Source of the DNA: Gymnothorax reevesii
Lineage: Eukaryota; Chordata; Actinopteri; Anguilliformes; Muraenidae
DNA: 64,000 bases
Reading direction: 5' to 3'
Assembly (NCBI GenBank): GCA_029721435.1
Contig: CM056577.1
Location: 29,604,719 to 29,668,718 of the forward strand
A program made the position numbers and the translations under genes. Within the stretch, counting starts at the first letter, position 1. The number at the start of each line of letters is the position of its first letter. This document shows, piece by piece, positions 44,401 to 47,403 of the stretch. Below the pieces are notes generated by a model. The model was not told the origin of the DNA. It ran no database searches and worked only from the letters and a program-made list of their open reading frames with translations.

Positions 44401-46414
44401 TCAGAAGATCGTACGGGATCATGTCCGAGACCGAACACTACCAGCGACAAGAACGGCTGCTCAAGTCCAAGGACGACGTGGATTCATTCACCCCAACACC
44501 GTACGGAACCGTCTGCAAGTTGCAGGCTTGCGTGCACGACGTCCTTATATCGGCCCCATATTGACGGATCGTCACCGAAACCAGTGTCTACAGTGGGCAA
44601 ACAGGCACCAGAATTGGCGACTACGACAATGGCACGGTGTCACCTTTTCTGACGAGTCACGATTTCACATAAGGAACGCAGATGGCCGTATACGTCATTC
44701 ACGTCGACTCCAGATGGACAACATCCGAGAACTTGAGGTTGCCCTTGTTCAGAAGTGGAATGCTATCCCTCAGAACACTATCCAGACACTGATCAAATCC
44801 ATGCAATGACGATGAACCGCATGTGTCAACGCAAATGACGGTCACACCCGTTATTGATATTCCTGTTTAACCACTACGCCACTTAAACCTCTTTCGTTCA
44901 TTAACATTATCGTGAATGAAGTTGAATGATGTTTCCATGTCTTCTTACATCATTAATTATCTCAAATGCATCATATACTTCACATATCAATTCGTGGAGC
45001 TATTCCAGATTTCGTGAGTGGTGCGTTTTCATATGGACTGAGTATATGAGTCTGTGTAACGAACAGTGTACAGTCACGAAGCAGACTGTTTTTTGGGGGG
45101 CTAATAACGTCGGCCTTCGTCCTCACTCTCTGTGTGCGTTTCCGTTACCCTTCGAAATGTGCAGAATCTAAATAGCGAAATAATAAAAACTGGTAAATAA
45201 TAATTATTATTCTTATAATAAGCCGTCCGACTACTTTGTTTCCGTGAAAGAATTTCTTGACACTTTGTGCAAACGAACTTGGCATACTGCACCTACTTTT
45301 AACAAAATATTTAGGGTGGATCACTTTTGGAACTATATTAATTTTAATGTTAAACTTTCAATTTGTGATGAAAAAATGTAGCCAAATTATGCTTTTTACT
45401 GCTTCAATTCCTTCTTGGTCTCATATTTTCAAAGCAATTAAGCCAAGTTTGGTGTCAAATTGTTACTTCGGGTGGCAGCACCAATAACCATAATACATTT
45501 TAGCACTAGCACTGTGATAATTGGGAGTTGTTCATTGATTTATCCCCATATGTTGGTTTTAGGGGGGTGCTCATCTAAGGTTTAGTACAGTTTAAGTACA
45601 GGGGAGGGTTAGTTGAAAAGTTGTCCCTTGGGGAAATGGAGACTTTTACATTTAGACTTGTATGATAACTCTCCAAAATGATAACTGCATTTATACATTT
45701 TTCAAACATTCTTGTAAACATCAATATCTATTTTTTGAGTTCACAAAGTGCTTTCTTATAATTTTTCTGAAATAAATACAGCAATAACTGATTGTCTGTT
45801 CAGACACCTTTATTTGGGCTAGTAAATATTCAGAAAAGTGTCATGGTACTTTGCGTGACCACAGTTTTGGCCTGCGCACCCAACTTTTTGCATGCGCTCC
45901 TGGGTCCAAAAGTTAGTCTTGAGGGTTGGAGGTAACTCCAGAGTTGCTTTAAAAGAGGAGTTTCTGAAGTGTCTGTGAGTTAATCTCTCTATCCTGGGAC
46001 AAAGAATCAATCTCAAAACTTTCTTCTTTAAGATGGCGTTTATTCTCAAGCTTGAGGGAGGGTCATGCACTCAGAAATAATACGGTACATGACTGTAAAT
46101 ACAATTATATCAAATCATCTCCCACCCAAGCAGAGCCACCACTAGTGCCCTGGCATTTTCAATCCAGCTGCACAACACACACTTGACATGATTATTCTGG
46201 TAATTCTTGCCCCCAGAAATTCCCCAGATCCCCAAGCTGACTCACATTCAAAGTCCTCCTCGTTGTAGGTGCGGTGCTGCTCGCTCGGCCCCCTAGGGGC
46301 GGGGTGGAGAATCTGCTGGAATCGCTCCACCCCCAGAGCCTTGTTCAAGTCCCGCTCCTCTTCCTCGTCCCGCTGCCTCGCGCTGGGCCGCGGGGACGAC
46401 GATGCTGGATCCGG
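2325..46414 (-). CDS. slc4a2: slc4a2 (AE2 anion exchanger), 21 coding exons visible, start exon missing
   Basis: Electroneutral Cl-/HCO3- exchanger of the plasma membrane, used in pH and volume control. Joining 21 exons on the minus strand gives 3720 nt, 1239 codons plus stop, with every junction in phase. Human AE2 is about 1240 residues, so only a short N-terminal piece should be missing. Order of regions: acidic and His-rich N-terminus; cytoplasmic band-3 domain starting near VFVELNEL; membrane domain from DDPLKRTGR onward; C-terminal tail with the [12 protein letters not shown] motif, equivalent to the LDADD carbonic-anhydrase-binding site proposed in AE1. The segments [17 protein letters not shown] and [20 protein letters not shown] favour AE2 over AE1 and AE3. 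Whether it is the a or b teleost paralogue cannot be decided here. The family assignment rests on remembered family sequence; exon boundaries rest on GT-AG sites and phase. Confidence 0.95.
2406..3549 (-). other. slc4a2 intron 20
   Basis: Non-coding between the last two exons. Contains a (GT)n tract at 3229-3250 and dispersed-repeat-like sequence around 2800-2870. No further gene or conserved element recognised. Confidence 0.7.
3550..3723 (-). CDS. slc4a2: slc4a2 coding exon 20 (last TM segments)
   Basis: Encodes [57 protein letters not shown] and [13 protein letters not shown] and [10 protein letters not shown] are near-invariant in AE2. Acceptor TGCACACAG; donor TGC|gtgagt. The reading frame is open without interruption from exon 19 through the whole intervening intron into this exon. 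Confidence 0.95.
3786..3801. repeat. (CA)n microsatellite abutting the minisatellite
   Basis: Eight or so CA units directly left of the 36-bp array. In gene orientation it reads AAG|gtgtgtgtg, replacing the gtcagt donor in the leftmost unit. Confidence 0.9.
3802..5382 (-). repeat. 36-bp minisatellite, 44 copies, built on the exon 19 splice donor
   Basis: In the gene's orientation each unit is 21 nt identical or nearly so to the end of exon 19 (GAC CAC ATC TAC GTA CGC AAG) plus 15 nt of intron (gtcagtacttacccc). The exon-end position 5350 and its leftmost copy 3802 are 1548 bp apart, exactly 43 x 36, so no indel has broken the register. Unit variants swap I/T, K/M and Y/C in the translation. 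About 3901-4240 and 4333-4672 are nearly identical at an offset of 432 bp (12 units), pointing to recent block duplication. The unit has no stop in several frames, so long spurious ORFs run on both strands. Confidence 0.95.
5350..5519 (-). CDS. slc4a2: slc4a2 coding exon 19, 3' end is the first unit of a splice-donor minisatellite
   Basis: Encodes [35 protein letters not shown] and [20 protein letters not shown]2 has LLLMPPKHHPDVTYVKK at the end, then VRTLRMHLF, so the proximal donor AAG|gtcagt at 5349 gives the canonical protein. The last 21 nt of the exon and 15 nt of intron repeat every 36 bp down to 3802. Donors further down would lengthen the exon by multiples of 12 codons without breaking the frame. 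Acceptor CCCCAG. Confidence 0.92.
5843..6096 (-). CDS. slc4a2: slc4a2 coding exon 18
   Basis: Encodes [76 protein letters not shown] and ALLVAILVG. The [15 protein letters not shown] and [16 protein letters not shown] motifs are diagnostic of AE1-3. The acceptor lies beside a GA-rich tract (GCTCCCAG); donor G|gtaagag. Confidence 0.95.
6097..7513 (-). other. slc4a2 intron 17 with a small inverted-repeat element
   Basis: GA-rich stretch beside the acceptor at 6110-6180. An inverted repeat pairs 7012-7034 (gtttaaagtgcttgaaagtc) with 7119-7141, a small MITE-like hairpin. About 6270-6680 resembles a dispersed repeat with partly inverted ends ('cctgtttccagc' against 'tggaaacaggt'). No gene seen. 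Confidence 0.55.
7514..7680 (-). CDS. slc4a2: slc4a2 coding exon 17 (TM with conserved transport glutamate)
   Basis: Encodes [56 protein letters not shown]. The E in [11 protein letters not shown] is equivalent to E681 of AE1, which is needed for sulfate/proton coupling and lies in the ion path. Acceptor TCTGTAG; donor TC|gtgagtg. Confidence 0.94.
7801..7918. repeat. Near-perfect long inverted repeat (hairpin)
   Basis: The left arm at 7801-7838 (ending aacttgtttaaaagagct) is matched by the right arm at about 7881-7918 (agctcttttaaacaagttgc, then atgataggttttcaa). The loop is a GC-rich 40-base stretch. Arms are about 38 bp with one or two mismatches. It lies in the intron between exons 17 and 16; likely a young MITE or a foldback. 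Confidence 0.85.
8054..8563. mobile_element. Non-autonomous Tc1-like element (MITE)
   Basis: Terminal inverted repeats: left tactgtgcaaaaattttagg, right ends ccaaagacttttgcactgta. These resemble the ends of a common fish Tc1-like family. The interior (about 460 bp) has no recognisable transposase. Confidence 0.65.
8922..9011 (-). CDS. slc4a2: slc4a2 coding exon 16 (TM segment, 30 codons)
   Basis: Encodes [19 protein letters not shown] and [11 protein letters not shown], matching the AE2 block [23 protein letters not shown]. Exactly 90 bp. Acceptor CCCTCAG; donor CAG|gtgagtg. Confidence 0.95.
9965..10095. repeat. Degenerate 16-bp tandem repeat beside the exon 15 donor
   Basis: Seven or so copies of ggttagcagtgccatt-like units. 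The array ends about 20 bp from the exon 15 splice donor at 10114. Unlike the 36-bp array, the unit does not include the donor itself. Confidence 0.75.
10115..10333 (-). CDS. slc4a2: slc4a2 coding exon 15 (glycosylated extracellular loop and following TM)
   Basis: Encodes [34 protein letters not shown], then [19 protein letters not shown] and [14 protein letters not shown]. Three N-glycosylation sequons (NST, NDT, NGT) fall in the loop known to be extracellular in AE2. Acceptor TTCTGCAG; donor AGG|gtgagt. A degenerate 16-bp tandem repeat starts about 20 bp into the next intron. Confidence 0.94.
10334..11200 (-). other. slc4a2 intron 14
   Basis: AT-rich non-coding sequence with a dispersed-repeat piece at 10690-10860 (phrases 'actaatggcccgattgacttcaaa'). 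No gene or element with clear ends. Confidence 0.5.
11201..11395 (-). CDS. slc4a2: slc4a2 coding exon 14 (TM4-TM5)
   Basis: Encodes [19 protein letters not shown], a hydrophobic segment, [19 protein letters not shown] and [16 protein letters not shown]. The KLGK motif corresponds to the stilbene (DIDS)-reactive lysine region of AE proteins. Acceptor CTGCAG; donor AAG|gtgagg. Confidence 0.94.
11440..11880 (+). repeat. Dispersed repeat, copy 1 of 3 in window
   Basis: The order acccattctagtg.gatccc, then tactgaattag.ggg, then gtgcaaaa..cgaatacaagat and gcagccataaaaa is shared with 59370-59560 in the same orientation and with 46780-46990 in reverse. Class unknown. Confidence 0.5.
12027..12175 (-). 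CDS. slc4a2: slc4a2 coding exon 13 (TM2-TM3 region)
   Basis: Encodes [38 protein letters not shown] and [12 protein letters not shown]. The QPLL/NPVL-x-VGFSGP motif is conserved across SLC4 proteins. A GA-rich tract lies just upstream of the acceptor (12186-12270). Acceptor CCTCAG; donor TCC|gtgagt. Confidence 0.94.
12648..12851 (-). CDS. slc4a2: slc4a2 coding exon 12 (start of membrane domain, TM1)
   Basis: Reads [55 protein letters not shown] and [13 protein letters not shown]. The hydrophobic stretch after NPQCMA is TM1 of the HCO3-transporter domain. The acceptor is CTGAAG rather than CAG; it is supported by phase and by DK-ALL matching AE2. Donor A|gtgagt. Confidence 0.92.
13494..13554. 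repeat. (CGGA)n microsatellite
   Basis: Tandem cgga units with a few interruptions, in intron sequence between exons 12 and 11. Confidence 0.9.
14048..14264 (-). CDS. slc4a2: slc4a2 coding exon 11
   Basis: Encodes [57 protein letters not shown] and [10 protein letters not shown]2 has [28 protein letters not shown] and EPKSAQDK, so this exon too separates AE2 from AE1. Acceptor CTCCACAG; donor AAAG|gtatgc. Confidence 0.94.
14532..14940 (+). mobile_element. LTR-like segment (candidate solo LTR)
   Basis: Begins tgttaagcc and ends atgtcatgaca (TG..CA ends), with a TATA-like tatataagg at about 14641 and AATAAA at 14877 in the spacing seen in LTRs. No clear target duplication and no coding interior nearby, so this is tentative. 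Confidence 0.4.
15277..15461 (-). CDS. slc4a2: slc4a2 coding exon 10
   Basis: Encodes [56 protein letters not shown] and LMSDK. The [12 protein letters not shown] and [11 protein letters not shown] motifs are hallmarks of the SLC4A1-3 cytoplasmic domain. Acceptor CTTGCAG; donor AAG|gtgagag. Confidence 0.94.
15835..15940 (-). CDS. slc4a2: slc4a2 coding exon 9
   Basis: Encodes [56 protein letters not shown] is essentially the AE2 sequence. Acceptor CCCACAG; donor G|gtgagt. Inserted N-terminal side residues (KEMPPVLGM) fall in a variable linker. Confidence 0.93.
16480..16640. repeat. Teleost dispersed repeat fragment
   Basis: Contains ggccttgctcaagggcccaa and a downstream 'ccttagccatttggctac' phrase, a pattern I recognise from a very common fish interspersed repeat (SINE/LINE tail). 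A related degraded copy lies at about 56570-56760. Confidence 0.5.
16824..17016 (-). CDS. slc4a2: slc4a2 coding exon 8
   Basis: Reads [51 protein letters not shown] and ends [10 protein letters not shown]2 has [21 protein letters not shown] and the DPHVTEPLMGG motif. Acceptor CTCGCAG; donor GAG|gtgcgg, the least typical donor in the gene, chosen because it ends on the right codon phase and reading on meets a stop at CCG TAG. Confidence 0.88.
17110..17310 (+). mobile_element. Old Tc1-like element, left fragment (interrupted by nested insertions)
   Basis: Degraded 3' transposase sequence: the phrase gatctgaatccagatgaaca corresponds to the DLNPDEH end of a DDE domain, followed by the helix with LKRQLKAK. 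The same sequence, less damaged, is found at 36530-36900. The element resumes after 20475 with gatgaaaacaccctg.aatt and aaaactgacagt. Two younger elements sit between the halves. Confidence 0.65.
17311..18937 (-). mobile_element. Tc1/mariner element A (1627 bp, TIRs, TA target duplication)
   Basis: Outer inverted repeats caaaacccaaaaccagtgaa / ttcactggttttgggttttg are perfect over about 30 bp and extend, with changes, over more than 100 bp. TA flanks both ends (17309-17310 and 18938-18939). Encodes a transposase on the minus strand. It is inserted in the older Tc1 copy and touches element B on its right. Confidence 0.93.
17687..18724 (-). pseudogene. Tc1-like transposase of element A (two terminal stop mutations)
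   Basis: Cut-and-paste DNA transposase. The 345-codon ORF holds a helix-turn-helix region ([20 protein letters not shown], then [14 protein letters not shown]), WSDEST (first catalytic D), FQQDNAKPH (second D) and [11 protein letters not shown] (catalytic E). The spacing between the second D and E is 40 residues rather than the 34 usual for Tc1, because of a six-residue insertion around [13 protein letters not shown] that looks like a short local duplication. The ORF stops after WRIMKCKI, but the C-terminal homology continues past it in the same frame beyond a TGA and then a TAA, giving up about 55 residues. Likely inactive. Confidence 0.88.
18942..20473 (+). mobile_element. Tc1/mariner element B (1532 bp, TIRs, TA target duplication)
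   Basis: Inverted ends tactactcagaatttgatag / ctatcaaattttgagtagta, with similarity extending about 170 bp inward to the matching 'gcgtgcagcctc' / 'gaggctgcacgc' blocks. TA flanks at 18940-18941 and 20474-20475. It adjoins element A with only TATA between, consistent with two insertions at neighbouring TA sites in one TATA. Confidence 0.92.
19200..20214 (+). pseudogene. Tc1-like transposase of element B (early stop and one frameshift)
   Basis: The likely original start at 19200 ([11 protein letters not shown]) is followed by TAG at 19236. The HTH part ([20 protein letters not shown]) runs in one frame to 19580, and homology then continues in another frame from about 19560 ([11 protein letters not shown]). 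The catalytic part is complete: [16 protein letters not shown] and LNPIEHVW with exactly 34 residues between the second D and E (DD34E), ending ARGGHTRY. One frameshift near 19560-19580 and one stop inactivate it; the downstream ORF is 286 codons. Confidence 0.9.
20474..20640 (+). mobile_element. Old Tc1-like element, right fragment
   Basis: Continues the element broken at 17310: shares atatggatgaaaacaccct and aaaactgacagt..gcacttcaacct with the copy at 36840-36890. This shows that elements A and B inserted into an existing copy. Confidence 0.6.
21018..21153 (-). CDS. slc4a2: slc4a2 coding exon 7 (cytoplasmic domain)
   Basis: Encodes [34 protein letters not shown] and [11 protein letters not shown], matching the AE2 band-3 cytoplasmic core almost residue for residue. 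Acceptor TTCCCAG; donor CACAG|gtgtgc, which is weaker than the other donors. Confidence 0.93.
21270..21437. repeat. Palindromic MITE-like repeat
   Basis: The left arm (ttccagaaagagctggtgtg...attccaaccaagca) and right arm (tgcttggttggaacgaaag...ggccctttctgga) are inverted copies around a 'ctgatactcctaatcaa / ttgattagtagag' centre. Relatives at 33240-33330, 33540-33610 and 55830-55880 share the phrase family. Confidence 0.65.
22010..22236. repeat. Dispersed repeat fragment in intron 6
   Basis: Sequence such as gtgaaacggggctcagg with partly inverted 'aaccgattaaaacc' blocks resembles a common teleost repeat; no clear ends. Confidence 0.35.
22236..22660. repeat. Long polypyrimidine tract
   Basis: About 425 bases almost wholly C and T on the plus strand (G and A on the other). 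Produces spurious Ser/Pro/Leu-rich and Arg/Glu-rich ORFs on the two strands. Intronic, between exons 7 and 6. Confidence 0.9.
22981..23161 (-). CDS. slc4a2: slc4a2 coding exon 6 (pH-sensor block of the cytoplasmic domain)
   Basis: Starts [17 protein letters not shown], then [38 protein letters not shown] and TISHG. The [12 protein letters not shown] segment is nearly invariant in AE1-AE3 and has been implicated in pH regulation of AE2. The acceptor follows a TG microsatellite and ends CCCCAG; the donor is G|gtgagag. Confidence 0.95.
23162..26042 (-). other. slc4a2 intron 5, right-hand part before the first MITE
   Basis: Non-coding. (TG)n at 23169-23195 is next to the exon 6 acceptor. CA-rich stretches at 24655-24675 and 24810-24830. 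Dispersed-repeat phrases (ccaggagatctaccatcctg) at 23655. A short GC-rich part with plausible donor/acceptor-like sites lies at 24950-25250, but no frame there matches AE2. Confidence 0.5.
26051..26582. mobile_element. hAT-like MITE with perfect 8-bp target duplication
   Basis: Ends catagattgtataaaaagat and atctttttatacagtctata are inverted copies. The 8-bp ctctcaac is present on both sides (26043-26050 and 26583-26590). An 8-bp duplication and short TIRs point to the hAT superfamily; there is no transposase inside. Confidence 0.85.
26744..27025 (+). mobile_element. tRNA-derived SINE, copy 1
   Basis: tRNA-like head with a pol III B box (gggttcgatcccc near 26791-26804), then a body with accggctgttgtcggcagct, cctcctgttggcca and the tail cctccgccctcgttctgaac. 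The same parts in the same order occur in reverse at 63262-63560, which establishes it as a repeat family. Confidence 0.85.
27040..29030 (-). other. slc4a2 intron 5, middle part
   Basis: About 2 kb of unique-looking AT-rich intron. No exon fitting the AE2 frame, no complete element, no RNA gene seen. Confidence 0.5.
29040..30050 (-). repeat. 31-bp minisatellite built on the exon 5 splice donor
   Basis: Units on the plus strand read acagctctggagccctaacc plus tcgtgtgtggc (31 bp), alternating with a version containing ttaacttatgcagggt. In gene orientation many units read CACGAG|gtaagtgctcc, copying the end of exon 5 (GCACGAG|gtaagtg). Degenerate at the far end (29040-29160), cleaner near the exon, and interrupted at 29312-29660 by an inserted LTR-like element. 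Retention of the array in frame meets TAA within a dozen codons. Confidence 0.9.
29312..29660 (+). mobile_element. Solo-LTR-like insertion inside the 31-bp array
   Basis: 349 bp starting tgtcacggtg and ending ccatgaca, with TG..CA ends and a flanking 5-bp near-duplication (tcacc / taacc). A TATA-like tgtatttaag lies near 29414 and an aattaaa polyadenylation-like signal near 29541. No coding region. The array unit resumes on either side, so this inserted after the array had formed. Confidence 0.7.
30033..30166 (-). CDS. slc4a2: slc4a2 coding exon 5
   Basis: Reads [20 protein letters not shown] and ends [10 protein letters not shown]2 has [16 protein letters not shown] followed by a variable linker and HKPHE. 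The acceptor is CCCAG and the donor GAG|gtaagtg, a strong site. The CACGAG|gtaagtg motif is copied many times in the 31-bp array that fills the start of the next intron (29040-30050). Confidence 0.92.
30170..30440. repeat. Polypurine (GA-rich) tract
   Basis: About 270 bases of mainly G and A on the plus strand, directly beyond the exon 5 acceptor. In gene orientation it is a very long pyrimidine tract leading up to that acceptor. Confidence 0.9.
31480..32250. promoter_or_regulatory. CpG-rich intronic segment with a consensus CRE, candidate internal promoter
   Basis: CpG dinucleotides are far denser here than in the flanking introns (for example gcgcggccaaa, ccccccgcggtttcgg, gcgcgcctcag, gcgcgctcgcacgcgc). 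A perfect palindromic CRE (tgacgtca) lies at 31609-31616. The segment is between exons 5 and 4. Mammalian AE2 uses internal promoters in early introns for shorter isoforms (family knowledge), so an internal promoter is plausible. No exon was proved. Confidence 0.4.
33767..34062 (-). CDS. slc4a2: slc4a2 coding exon 4 (AE2-specific DLQERRR block)
   Basis: Encodes [15 protein letters not shown], a Pro/Ser-rich spacer, then [32 protein letters not shown] and [13 protein letters not shown]. This is the best AE2 signature in the N-terminal half. Acceptor ttacag|CGAGCC; donor A|gtgagt. Met codons in MAGRSYDL and MTGTEQ are in frame and could start shorter proteins, as short AE2 isoforms do in mammals (family knowledge). 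A candidate upstream alternative exon lies near 35567. Confidence 0.92.
34130..34660. repeat. Degenerate tandem repeat of about 95-bp units
   Basis: About five diverged copies containing attta.cagatgcttttaat, then aaaacaacttacagt and caacaattacatt. The 'agcagatgcttt...acttacagt' core is common in teleost dispersed repeats; here it is in tandem. Confidence 0.6.
35567..35645 (-). promoter_or_regulatory. slc4a2: Candidate alternative first exon / promoter upstream of exon 4
   Basis: On the minus strand a GC-rich segment ends AGCTCG|gtaaggag, a strong donor at 35562-35566, with dense CpGs on both sides and a gttgcc/ggcaac RFX half-site. Spliced to exon 4 it would give a transcript whose first AE2 codon in frame is the Met of MAGRSYDL or MTGTEQ. 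The exon's left-hand extent and any transcription start are guesses. Confidence 0.3.
36139..36200. repeat. (GT)n-rich microsatellite near exon 3 donor
   Basis: A (GT)9-10 run followed by gtgtaagagtgtgtctgtgt units, about 30-90 bp into the intron after exon 3. Confidence 0.85.
36231..36367 (-). CDS. slc4a2: slc4a2 coding exon 3
   Basis: Begins [17 protein letters not shown], continues [15 protein letters not shown] and ends DASTT plus two bases. AE2 has FFLQEDDS at the corresponding place. The acceptor is CATGCAG and the donor GA|gtgagc. A GT/CA-rich microsatellite lies about 70 bp into the following intron. This low-complexity part of the cytoplasmic tail is poorly conserved, so support comes mainly from the phase fit and the FFxxEED motif. 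Confidence 0.85.
36520..36900 (+). mobile_element. Tc1-like element remnant (transposase 3' end), second copy of the old family
   Basis: Shares caagcaggaactgaa, ggctgcagtacaggcctggc, agagcatcaccagggaagat and atatggatgaaaacaccct with 17150-17290 and 20560-20600. Encodes the broken C-terminal end of a DDE transposase. Confidence 0.6.
37918..38094. mobile_element. Palindromic MITE (177 bp)
   Basis: Arms agggcctgatttactaagac...catgtaaaatc and gattttacatg...gtcttagaaaatcaggccct are inverted copies about 38 bp long. A weaker relative, with 'atgtgctaaacctttaaagc', lies at 49970-50100. Confidence 0.8.
38130..38480. repeat. Teleost dispersed repeat fragment
   Basis: Starts ggggcctgtaccataaagct and continues with 'gcgctaacttcaggttta', a phrase recognisable from a very common fish repeat. 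Ends are not clear. Confidence 0.4.
38532..40108 (-). mobile_element. Tc1/mariner element C (1577 bp), degraded
   Basis: Inverted ends around aattccgaaatagttgggac / gtcccaactgtttcggaatt extend about 70 bp; TA flanks at 38530-38531 and 40109-40110. Same broad family as element A but clearly older. The transposase is split by stops and frameshifts on the minus strand. Confidence 0.9.
38900..39760 (-). pseudogene. Transposase pseudogene of element C
   Basis: Only pieces stay open. One fragment (39280-39486) reads [36 protein letters not shown] and [11 protein letters not shown], covering the part before the first catalytic D. Other homologous pieces lie in other frames on either side (for example the 'ggccagttcagcacatggac' stretch for the C-terminal end). 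Not functional. Confidence 0.8.
41390..41925 (-). repeat. 76/77-bp minisatellite, 7 units, built on the exon 2 splice donor
   Basis: Each unit contains a copy of the last part of exon 2 (ending GACGTGCAG or similar) followed by gtatagtcagtgtgacacag. Donor-like positions fall at 41873, 41796, 41720, 41644, 41568, 41492 and 41416, i.e. 77, 76, 76, 76, 76, 76 bp apart. Several copies carry a changed donor (gtattg at 41568, gtgtag at 41416). The unit is not a multiple of three, and reading through meets TAG immediately. Confidence 0.92.
41873..42135 (-). CDS. slc4a2: slc4a2 coding exon 2 (His-rich, Lys-rich and acidic N-terminal tail)
   Basis: Translation starts [16 protein letters not shown] (the Y codon is split over the junction), then a Lys/Arg-rich run, then [16 protein letters not shown], ending [18 protein letters not shown]2 has the same order: HHIHHPL, basic stretch, acidic stretch. 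The acceptor is TTCAG; the donor is CAG|gtatag at 41867-41872. The last 48 or so bases and the donor form one unit of a 76/77-bp tandem array extending into the intron. Reading past this donor hits TAG at once (GTA TAG), so only the proximal donor gives a normal protein. Confidence 0.88.
42240..42830. repeat. AT-rich dispersed repeat in intron 1, related to 22680-22880
   Basis: Blocks about 'aagcccaaaattccaccattgc', 'gacaagattta', 'gaaaatttcac' and partly inverted 'gagcctcattacaagattaaa' / 'aatgagattaaaact' resemble the repeat at 22680-22880 ('gataagaaaatttcacttgg'). Ends not resolved. Confidence 0.35.
42840..43880. other. CpG-containing intronic stretch with paired CCAAT motifs
   Basis: Two copies of cagccaatcacag.tcg lie at about 43033 and 43061 in a local duplication (gtcagccaatcacagatcgg / atcagccaatcacagctcga). 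Could be part of a repeat or a regulatory element; no exon found. Confidence 0.3.
43894..45044 (+). mobile_element. Tc1/mariner element D (1151 bp, internally deleted)
   Basis: Ends tactgagtacaaatgaaaat and the inverted copy of tactcagtccatatgaaaac, with TA on each side (43892-43893, 45045-45046). Encodes a transposase missing its central catalytic part. Confidence 0.85.
44201..44809 (+). pseudogene. Tc1-like transposase of element D, catalytic core deleted
   Basis: A 202-codon intact [22 protein letters not shown], the HTH region [20 protein letters not shown], then [18 protein letters not shown] with the first catalytic D. It then jumps straight to [19 protein letters not shown], which belongs near the C-terminus. 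The second D, the GGI/DNAxPH block and the E are absent, so it cannot catalyse transposition. It could still bind TIRs through its N-terminal half (inference). A degenerate C-terminal 'cggtcacacccgttattga' (GHTRY-like) follows the stop. Confidence 0.88.
46246..46414 (-). CDS. slc4a2: slc4a2 coding exon 1 of 21 visible (N-terminal cytoplasmic)
   Basis: Translates from [10 protein letters not shown] through [11 protein letters not shown] to TYNEEDFE. The family counterpart in AE2 has LGVERFEEIL and GEEDFEYHR. The acceptor is a long pyrimidine tract ending in CAG at 46415-46417; the donor is T|gtgagt at 46240-46245. It begins at a complete codon, so the preceding exon, not found, must end on a codon boundary. 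No methionine lies in frame here, so translation of the long form must start upstream. Confidence 0.9.
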
Positions 46415-47400
46415 CTGGAGGGGGGGAGGGGGAGGTTAACAAATGTATAGGCAAGGGTATGGATGGCAACTTAAAACTCACTGGAGCTCTATTAAATGGA
46501 TTTAATCCTTACTTTCTAGAGGTAGGATATGAATGATCTCACTTTTAATAAGCAAGGTACTCCTGAGGCTGGACAGACAGTGTTCTTGATTATGTGGCGT
46601 AAACACATGTAAAGGCATGTTATGGCGACTCAACCCATTAAACTCTATCTTCTCACTTATGTCTTCCCCTTAGAAGGCTCTAAGTAAGAATAAGCATATT
46701 TTTTCATACTGTAGGACAATGTAGCATGCATATTTTGTATCTCTGTAGTGCTTCACTGAAGCTACATCACACATCACATCACATCACACATCACATATCG
46801 AGTGAAATATTCCAAGCTGGACTGCCAGGTTTTTATGGCCACAGCATTACATCAAATGGAAAATATCCAGATCTTGTCCATCACTTTTAGACACATTTCT
46901 GTGTAATTCAGCAGGACATATTTGGGCAGGTTCGAATAACGAAGCCACATTTGACAAACCCTAATGACTCCATAAAATGTTCTAAGGGGTTAATGTTTCA
47001 CGCAGTTTAAAGACTCAGTGTTCGAGATGCAGAGGGCATATGGTGCAGCCCAAATTTTTGAAAAATCATGTGCGTAAAATCAGAAGTGATTCTTAAAGGA
47101 TCGGCCGCAGTTATAACTGGCTGATTTATGCATATTTGACTAAAGATTCAGAATACAATGTTACAAAATGAGTAACAACGGCCATAGAGGCCATTCTCTT
47201 TGATGTAAAAAGGTGCAGAAATTAGTTTTAGCAGGATACACAAGCTCAGATACCTTGTTTAGAAAACATTTATTGTTTGACAGCAGATGAAAAAAGAGAA
47301 AATATTCGCACCAGTCAATTTATCGCTAATTTTGGGTGCTTTATCTTATTTAGTGCTGTGGAAAGACCAAGCCCTGTCACCGCTTTCAACGAGGAATTTC
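46415..47400 (-). other. 5' intron of slc4a2, before element E
   Basis: Non-coding. A (CACAT)n-like repeat lies at 46764-46797. About 46780-46990 is a reverse copy of the dispersed repeat at 59370-59560 ('tgaaatattccaagctgg', 'ttcagcaggacatatttggg'). Confidence 0.5.
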
Positions 47401-47403
47401 CTT

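Noticed and set aside
2325..46414. Assignment to slc4a1 (AE1) or slc4a3 (AE3)
   Set aside because: The long N-terminus rules out AE1. AE3 lacks the [12 protein letters not shown] and [15 protein letters not shown] wording and differs at the C-terminus; AE2 fits throughout.
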